Notes under the pieces: model-generated | What the model was told of the DNA's origin: nothing | Databases searched by the model: none | The model's input: only the letters and a program-made list of their open reading frames with translations | Program-made: the position numbers and the translations under genes | Part shown: positions 1 to 4,997 of the stretch, one piece after another | How positions within the stretch are numbered: position 1 is the stretch's first letter | How the letters are laid out: every line of letters starts with the position of its first letter | Assembly: GCA_002790175.1 (NCBI GenBank) | Contig: PFUQ01000011.1 | Span: 2,873 to 11,871, forward strand | Length of the DNA: 8,999 bases | DNA from: Flavobacteriales bacterium CG_4_9_14_3_um_filter_32_8 | Lineage (GTDB): Bacteria; Bacteroidota; Bacteroidia; Flavobacteriales_E; Vicingaceae | Direction: 5' to 3'

Positions 1-372
1 GTAAATAAACTTAGTAAAGAAGTACGTTCAGGAATTTTAGAAGACATCTATCGAAAAAATGAATTGTTAATTGAGGATAAAGACAAAAAAATTAAATTTT
101 TAGAATCTCAATTAAGTCTGTCATCCAACAGTTCAATCCCATTTAATTCATTAAAAAAAGAAATAAAAATCCACTATCCAGAGGTGATTTCGATGGACTA
201 TGGTACAACCGTTGGAACCGACTTTGGTGAAAAACAAGATACGATAACTACTTTTTTGATTCGATGGAACGAAAATCTTTCAGAAAATGTAAAACAAGAA
301 AAAAAATTAGCCATGCAATCGTGGTTAAAGGTTCGACTTGAAGATGAAAAATTAAGGGTGATTAATTACTAA
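1..372 (+). CDS. C-terminal part of a membrane-associated protein, possibly DUF389/TIGR00341 family (5' end outside window)
   Basis: The frame is open from base 1 to the TAA at 370-372, giving 123 residues. The TTG at 64 is internal to this frame and not a credible start, so the gene is cut by the window edge. The visible part begins with a lysine/glutamate-rich helix of coiled-coil character (roughly residues 5-40, including EDKDKKIKFLESQL). A Ser/Asn-rich linker follows, then a compact alpha/beta segment with YPEVISMDYG and a terminal helix-strand, SWLKVRLEDEKLRVINY. No membrane segment is visible here. From memory, Bacteroidota DUF389 membrane proteins end in a similar coiled coil plus a small soluble domain, which is why that family is suggested. 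This is a resemblance, not a motif-level proof. It is separated from the next operon by 103 bases containing a promoter, so it probably belongs to a different transcript. Confidence 0.8.
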   Translation, partial: VNKLSKEVRSGILEDIYRKNELLIEDKDKKIKFLESQLSLSSNSSIPFNSLKKEIKIHYPEVISMDYGTTVGTDFGEKQDTITTFLIRWNENLSENVKQEKKLAMQSWLKVRLEDEKLRVINY

Positions 373-426
373 TACGCTCTAATAGTTTATTTGCTGTATA
401 TATTTGACCAGTTTATTTTATTAGTT

Positions 427-455
427 TTGTGCTCACGGTTTACGAGTTATATTTG
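427..455 (+). promoter_or_regulatory. Bacteroidota-type promoter for the antiporter-marC-rnhA operon
   Basis: TTG at 427-429 (within TTTTG) is separated by 18 bases from TATATTTG at 448-455, a full match to the -7 consensus TAnnTTTG used by the Bacteroidota primary sigma factor. Transcription would begin near 462, leaving a leader of about 14 bases before the ATG at 476. A second TATATTTG lies at 399-406 but has no TTG at the right distance. Confidence 0.65.
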
Positions 456-475
456 ACCGAAACGGCTAATAAAAC

Positions 476-2629
476 ATGATACTATTAAATATTTTTGAAA
501 CAACAATTCCGCTAACCAATCCAGTTTTAAAATTTTTTTTACTGCTAATTATTATTTTGTTTACTCCAATTATACTAAACAAAGTAAAAATTCCTCACCT
601 GTTAGGCTTAATAATGGCAGGAGCAATTATTGGTCCTTATGGACTTTTTATTATGGAACGAGAAACCAGTATTACCTTGTTTGGCTCTGTTGGGCTGCTC
701 TATATTATGTTTTTGGCTGGATTAGAAATAGATATTACCGAGTTTAAAAAAAGTAGTGGAAAAAGCTTGTATTTTGGTTTATTAACTTTTTCCATTCCAA
801 TGGCACTAGGGTATTTAGTTGGTGTTTATGTATTTCATTTTGAAGTAATATCATCTGTTTTATTGGCAAGTATTTTCGCATCACACACGCTTATCACCTA
901 TCCACTTGTTAGTAAAATGGGTATTGCAAAAAATAAGGCTGTAAATATTGCGGTAGGTGGCACCATGATTACCGACACCCTTTCGTTGATGGTATTAGCC
1001 GTTATTGTTGGCATGACAAGTGGGGATGTTAATACTGCATTTTGGGTTAGATTATCGGTTTCTGTGTTAATTTTTGCTTTAATTGTAATCTTTGTTTTTC
1101 CCATCATTGTACGATGGTTTTTTAAACGATATGAAGACAATATTTCGCAATATATTTTTGTGTTAGCAATGCTATTTTTTGGTGCTGTATTGGCTGAATT
1201 AACTGGAATTGAAGCCATTATTGGAGCATTCTTTTCTGGCTTAGCTTTAAATCGTTTAATTCCACGCACTTCTCCATTAATGAACAGAGTTGAATTTGTG
1301 GGAAATGCCATTTTTATCCCATTTTTCTTAATTGGGGTAGGTATGCTTATCGATTACCGTGCATTTATAACCAATTTAGATACCATAAAAGTAGCAGTAA
1401 TTATGACTGTTGTTGCCACTACTTCAAAATTTTTAGCGGCATGGATTACTCAAAAAACATTTAAATTTTCGGCTGACCAACGCCGGCTTATTTTTGGATT
1501 AAGTAACGCTAGAGTAGCTGCTGCATTAGCCGCAGTTTTAATTGGATACAATATTATTTTAGGAACGACTCCCTCTGGAGAACCCATCAGGTTGTTAAAT
1601 GAAACTATTTTAAATGGCACCATTTTAATGATCTTGTTTACGTGTACCATCTCCTCTTTTATTACTCAAAAAGGAGCAAAAAATATCGCTTTATTAGATG
1701 ATGTGGAGAACACAATGGAAAATCAAAAAACGATTGAACGGATATTAATTCCATTAAGTAATTTCGAAACTACTGATGAATTGATTAACTTAAGCATTAC
1801 CATTAAATCAAAAAAGAACAAAAAAAGCCTTTATGCATTAAATATTATTGACAACAATTCTAGTGATGGTATTGCTGAAAAAAGAGGAAAAAAATTAATG
1901 GAAAAAGCCCTTATAACAGCCTCTGCTACTGATAACACCTTAAATGAATTGTTGCGTTACGATTTAAACATTGTAAATGGAATTTCGAGTGTAGTTAAAG
2001 AAAATAGAATAACTGATTTGGTGCTTGGGGTACATAACAACACTCGTATCTTTGATTCATTTTTAGGACATTTTACCGAAGGTATTTTGCACAAATGCAA
2101 TACCACTACCTTAATTTATAAAGCTGCCCAACCATTGGCTACCATTAAACGACATTTAATTATTATTCCAGAAAAAGCTGAAAAAGAAATTGGTTTTTCT
2201 TTTTGGATTGCTAAAGTTTGGAACATTGCTAGAAATACAGGTGCTAAAATGGTTTTTTATGGAGTGGAAGAAACTTTAAATGAAATTAAAAATATTCATG
2301 AAAAACATCCGATAGAATGTGATTTTAATGAATTTTCGGAGTGGAATGACTTTCTTCTGCTGACTGGAAAAATTCAAAAAGATGATAATTTAATGATAAT
2401 ATTAAGTCGCAAAGAACACGTATCGTACCATGGTAACATGACGAAAATACCTTCATACTTAAATAATTATTTTAAAAAAAATAGTTTTATTATCATTTAT
2501 CCAATGCAAATTGGGGTTAACGATAGGTCAACGCTTAATTTAAAAGATACCTCATTACTCGAACCTATCGAAAGACTGGATGAAATTGGAAAAACATTGG
2601 TAAATATTTTAAAAAAGAATAAAAAATGA
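476..2629 (+). CDS. Cation:proton antiporter, CPA2/Kef-type, with C-terminal USP-like region
   Basis: This 717-residue inner-membrane protein should exchange Na+ or K+ for H+. Residues about 15-395 form the Na_H_Exchanger domain, with some 11-13 hydrophobic helices. Recognisable segments are IPHLLGLIMAGAIIGPYGL (39-57), FLAGLEID (79-86), GGTMITDTLSLMVLAVI (161-177, with T166-D167 at the expected ion-binding aspartate position), the re-entrant TGIEAIIGAFFSGLALNR (243-260) and PFFLIGVGMLID (282-293). The TD pair seems normal for this subfamily rather than a defect. Residues about 418-717 are cytosolic and resemble two degenerate universal-stress-protein folds. The first ends in a weakened nucleotide-loop pattern (LGVHNNTRIFDSFLGHFTEG, 517-536). 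No TrkA-N/RCK motif (GxGxxG) is visible, so this differs from classical KefB/C. The ATG at 476 sits at the right distance from the promoter. The stop overlaps the next start by four bases (ATGA), implying translational coupling. Transported ion is not deducible. Confidence 0.9.
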   Translation: MILLNIFETTIPLTNPVLKFFLLLIIILFTPIILNKVKIPHLLGLIMAGAIIGPYGLFIMERETSITLFGSVGLLYIMFLAGLEIDITEFKKSSGKSLYFGLLTFSIPMALGYLVGVYVFHFEVISSVLLASIFASHTLITYPLVSKMGIAKNKAVNIAVGGTMITDTLSLMVLAVIVGMTSGDVNTAFWVRLSVSVLIFALIVIFVFPIIVRWFFKRYEDNISQYIFVLAMLFFGAVLAELTGIEAIIGAFFSGLALNRLIPRTSPLMNRVEFVGNAIFIPFFLIGVGMLIDYRAFITNLDTIKVAVIMTVVATTSKFLAAWITQKTFKFSADQRRLIFGLSNARVAAALAAVLIGYNIILGTTPSGEPIRLLNETILNGTILMILFTCTISSFITQKGAKNIALLDDVENTMENQKTIERILIPLSNFETTDELINLSITIKSKKNKKSLYALNIIDNNSSDGIAEKRGKKLMEKALITASATDNTLNELLRYDLNIVNGISSVVKENRITDLVLGVHNNTRIFDSFLGHFTEGILHKCNTTTLIYKAAQPLATIKRHLIIIPEKAEKEIGFSFWIAKVWNIARNTGAKMVFYGVEETLNEIKNIHEKHPIECDFNEFSEWNDFLLLTGKIQKDDNLMIILSRKEHVSYHGNMTKIPSYLNNYFKKNSFIIIYPMQIGVNDRSTLNLKDTSLLEPIERLDEIGKTLVNILKKNKK

Positions 2630-3198
2630 ATTTAGATTTTAAACAAATTGCAACAGCAACCATGGTGTTGTTTGCCGTAATTGATATTGTTGGTTCTGTT
2701 CCAATTATTATCGATTTACGCCAAAAAACAGGGCATATTCAATCCGAAAAAGCAAGTTTGGTTTCGTTAGTTATTATGATTTTATTTTTGTTTGTTGGAG
2801 AATCCATCCTTAGCCTTATTGGAATTGATGTAAGCTCATTTGCCATCGCAGGTTCATTTATCATCTTTTTTTTAGCTTTAGAAATGATTTTAGGAATAAA
2901 ATTATACAAAGAAGAAGAAGGTGCAAAAAGTACTGCATCAATTGTTCCTATTGCTTTTCCGCTTATAGCTGGTGCTGGAACCATGACTTCATTATTAGCC
3001 CTACGAGCTGAATATGCTGTCGAAAATATTGTGATAGCCATTATTATCAACATTATTTTAGTCTATGCCGTACTTAAATCGTCTATATTTATTGAAAAAA
3101 TATTGGGTAAAGGAGGAATAGCTATTGTTCGTAAAGTTTTTGGAGTAATTTTATTAGCCATTGCTGTTAAACTGTTTAAAACCAACGTAGGAATTTAA
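2626..3198 (+). CDS. MarC family integral membrane protein (UPF0056)
   Basis: This 190-residue protein has about six hydrophobic helices and the usual MarC length. The two pseudo-symmetric signature regions are visible: LFAVIDIVGSVPIIIDL near residues 15-31 (matching the family's N-P-x-G-x-x-P pattern, with D-I-V-G-S-V-P here), and IVPIAFPLIAGAGTMTSLLA near 106-125 (matching PLAIPLLAGPG, with the last proline replaced by alanine). LEMILGIKLYKEEEGAK (85-101) is the cytoplasmic loop between the halves. The family was once linked to multiple antibiotic resistance, but that link was not upheld and its transport substrate is unknown; it should not be read as a resistance gene. Its start overlaps the antiporter stop (ATGA) and its stop overlaps the rnhA start (TAATG), so all three are very likely co-translated. 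Confidence 0.88.
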   Translation: MNLDFKQIATATMVLFAVIDIVGSVPIIIDLRQKTGHIQSEKASLVSLVIMILFLFVGESILSLIGIDVSSFAIAGSFIIFFLALEMILGIKLYKEEEGAKSTASIVPIAFPLIAGAGTMTSLLALRAEYAVENIVIAIIINIILVYAVLKSSIFIEKILGKGGIAIVRKVFGVILLAIAVKLFKTNVGI

Positions 3199-3671
3199 TG
3201 TCGAAAATTACCGTATATACCGATGGAGCTGCCAAAGGAAATCCAGGAAGAGGTGGTTATGGCGTGGTAATGATGAGTGGAAGCCACAAAAAAGAATTGT
3301 CGGAAGGATTTAGAAATACCACCAACAATCGTATGGAATTGATGAGCGTAATTGTTGCGTTAGAAACCATTAAAAAAGAAAATGCTCAGGTCGAAATTTT
3401 TTCCGACTCCAAATATGTGGTGGATTCGGTAGAAAAAGGTTGGGTTTTTAGTTGGCAAAAAAAAGGATTTAAAGGCAAAAAAAACATCGATTTATGGCAA
3501 CGTTTCCTAAAAATTTACCCCAAACATCAAGTCAAATTTAACTGGGTAAAAGGACACGCAGGAAACCACTACAACGAACGTTGCGACGAATTGGCTGTTG
3601 AAGCAGCAGAATCACCTAACTTGTTGGTTGATGATGGGTATGAAAGGCAACTAAAAGAAGGTTTATTTTAA
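3198..3671 (+). CDS. rnhA: Ribonuclease HI
   Basis: This 157-residue enzyme hydrolyses the RNA strand of RNA-DNA hybrids in the cytoplasm, removing R-loops and primer RNA. The full RNase H fold is present. The catalytic residues match E. coli RNase HI: D9 in YTDGAAKGNPG, E47 in NNRMEL, D70 in FSDSKYV, H120 in VKGHAGN and D130 in ERCDELA. The basic handle region that binds the hybrid is seen around GWVFSWQKKGFKGKKN (81-96), placing it with the E. coli-type enzymes rather than the short archaeal type. The ATG overlaps the marC stop by one base (TAATG), so translation probably depends on re-initiation. It is the last gene of the operon; a 98-base gap follows, without a convincing hairpin terminator. 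Confidence 0.96.
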   Translation: MSKITVYTDGAAKGNPGRGGYGVVMMSGSHKKELSEGFRNTTNNRMELMSVIVALETIKKENAQVEIFSDSKYVVDSVEKGWVFSWQKKGFKGKKNIDLWQRFLKIYPKHQVKFNWVKGHAGNHYNERCDELAVEAAESPNLLVDDGYERQLKEGLF

Positions 3672-3744
3672 TAATTTCGACCTTTATAATAGAAATTTCG
3701 TCTAAATTATAATTGACAATTTATATTACTAAAAATCGTTTTAT

Positions 3745-3752
3745 TACATTTG
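3745..3752 (+). promoter_or_regulatory. Probable -7 box for the aminotransferase gene
   Basis: TACATTTG is a full match to TAnnTTTG and lies 17 bases before the ATG at 3770, so a transcript would start near 3759 with a leader of about 11 bases. The -33 side is weak: the nearest TTG (3713-3715) is 29 bases upstream, too far for the usual spacing. The box lies downstream of the possible TTG start at 3713, which argues that translation does not begin there. Confidence 0.4.
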
Positions 3753-3769
3753 CCGTCTTTCAAAAATAT

Positions 3770-4930
3770 ATGCCAGAATATCCAAGCTTAATAAAATCAA
3801 AATTGCCAAAAGTTGGCACCACCATTTTTACGGTAATGAGCCAATTGGCAAACGAGAATAATGCGATAAACCTATCACAAGGATTTCCAGATTTTGAGAG
3901 TTCACCAGAGTTGATTGGTTTGGTGAATGAGGCAATGAAAAATGGGCATAACCAATATGCTCCAATGGCAGGAATATTGCCTTTGCGAGAAGAAATAGCT
4001 AAAAAAACAGCTAACCTCTATGGTGTTGATTATCATCCCGAATCAGAGATTACAATAACAGCTGGTGGCACACAAGCCATATATACAGCGATTGCCGCAA
4101 TAATTACAGAAGGAGATGAGGTAATTATTTTTACCCCTGCTTACGATTGTTATGCTCCAGCAATTGAATTAAATGGAGGTAAAACGGTTTTTGTTCAGAT
4201 GGTTGCTCCCGAATTTAAAATTAACTGGAATCAAGTAAAAAAATTGATTACTCAGCATACCAAAATGATTATTATTAATACTCCTCATAATCCAACGGGT
4301 ACCATACTAAAAGAAGAGGATATGCTGGCGTTAGAAAAAATTATTTCTAATACCGATATTGTATTAATAAGTGATGAAGTATATGAACACATTATTTTTG
4401 ACGAAAATCAACATCAAAGTGTAGCTAAATTTCCAGGCTTAGCCGAACGCTCATTTATTATTTCTTCTTTTGGAAAAACTTTTCACAATACAGGCTGGAA
4501 AATGGGCTATTGTTTAGCTCCAAAAAACCTGATGGTAGAATTTAGAAAGGCTCATCAATTCATTGTTTTTTCTGCAAATACTCCTATCCAATACGCATTG
4601 GCAGAATACCTTAAAAATGAAAATAATTACTTGTCATTAGCTTCGTTTTATCAACACAAAAGGGACTATTTTGTCAATCTAATTAAAGATTCACGTTTTG
4701 AAGTGTTGCCTTCTTCTGGTACTTATTTTCAGTTGTTAAGCTACTCAAAAATTACCAATAAAAGCGATAAGGATTTTGCAATTGAGTTGACCAAAAAACA
4801 CAAAATTGCTTCCATTCCCGTATCTGTTTTTTATCATAAAAATATTGATGAAAAACTTCTGAGGTTTTGTTTTGCCAAAAAAGAAGAAACTTTAGAACGA
4901 GCAGCAGAGATATTAAACAAAGTTGTTTAA
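3770..4930 (+). CDS. Methionine/glutamine aminotransferase, YbdL-like (PLP fold type I)
   Basis: This 386-residue class I/II aminotransferase resembles E. coli methionine aminotransferase YbdL along its whole length: SKLPKVGTTIFTVMSQLA (9-26), INLSQGFPDF (33-42), NQYAPMAG (61-68), ITAGGTQAIYTAI, INTPHNPTGT (169-178), ISDEVYEHI (200-208), SSFGKTFHNTGWKMGYC and LLRFCFAKKEETL. PLP-binding residues are visible: N174, D202, Y205 and the Schiff-base lysine K236; R365 should bind the substrate carboxylate. The family transaminates methionine, aromatic amino acids and glutamine against 2-oxo acids such as 2-oxo-4-methylthiobutyrate. An upstream TTG at 3713 would add 19 residues (MTIYITKNRF...), but these look unlike the family and lie across the putative promoter; MPEYPSLIKSKLP matches the normal N-terminus, so ATG 3770 is chosen. 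The omega-amidase downstream is its known metabolic partner. Kynurenine or aspartate aminotransferase activity is the main alternative. Confidence 0.92.
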   Translation: MPEYPSLIKSKLPKVGTTIFTVMSQLANENNAINLSQGFPDFESSPELIGLVNEAMKNGHNQYAPMAGILPLREEIAKKTANLYGVDYHPESEITITAGGTQAIYTAIAAIITEGDEVIIFTPAYDCYAPAIELNGGKTVFVQMVAPEFKINWNQVKKLITQHTKMIIINTPHNPTGTILKEEDMLALEKIISNTDIVLISDEVYEHIIFDENQHQSVAKFPGLAERSFIISSFGKTFHNTGWKMGYCLAPKNLMVEFRKAHQFIVFSANTPIQYALAEYLKNENNYLSLASFYQHKRDYFVNLIKDSRFEVLPSSGTYFQLLSYSKITNKSDKDFAIELTKKHKIASIPVSVFYHKNIDEKLLRFCFAKKEETLERAAEILNKVV

Positions 4931-4980
4931 AACTCTTTAATTTACCAATACGCTATTCTTCTCATTTTAATTACTTTTCG

Positions 4981-4992
4981 GTTTTTAAAAAC
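4981..4992. repeat. 12-base AT-rich palindrome before the PD40 gene
   Basis: Bases 4981-4992 (gtttttaaaaac) equal their own reverse complement and end five bases before the ATG at 4998. The sequence TACTTTTC at 4972-4979 just upstream matches seven of eight positions of TAnnTTTG, but no TTG sits at -33 distance, so the promoter here remains uncertain. An AT palindrome of this length can occur by chance in such AT-rich DNA. Confidence 0.3.
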
Positions 4993-4997
4993 TAGAG

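Noticed and set aside
161..177. Single aspartate (T166-D167) of the antiporter as a lost ion-binding site (protein residue numbers)
   Set aside because: The GGTxxTDT pattern appears normal for this CPA2 subgroup, and the remaining core motifs are intact, so it is not evidence of inactivation.
366..378. TTACTAATACGCT, resembling TTACCAATACGCT at 4942-4954, as a shared gene-end signal
   Set aside because: It is a single 13-base near-match, partly within a coding sequence and AT-rich, with no palindrome and no third copy; chance is sufficient.
898..1311. Antisense open frame of 137 codons opposite the antiporter
   Set aside because: It lies wholly inside a well-supported membrane protein gene, and its translation has no recognisable motif; it is a shadow of the coding strand.
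3713..3718. TTGACA as an E. coli-type -35 box for the aminotransferase
   Set aside because: No TATAAT-like box lies 16-18 bases downstream, and the organism appears to use the Bacteroidota TAnnTTTG promoter.
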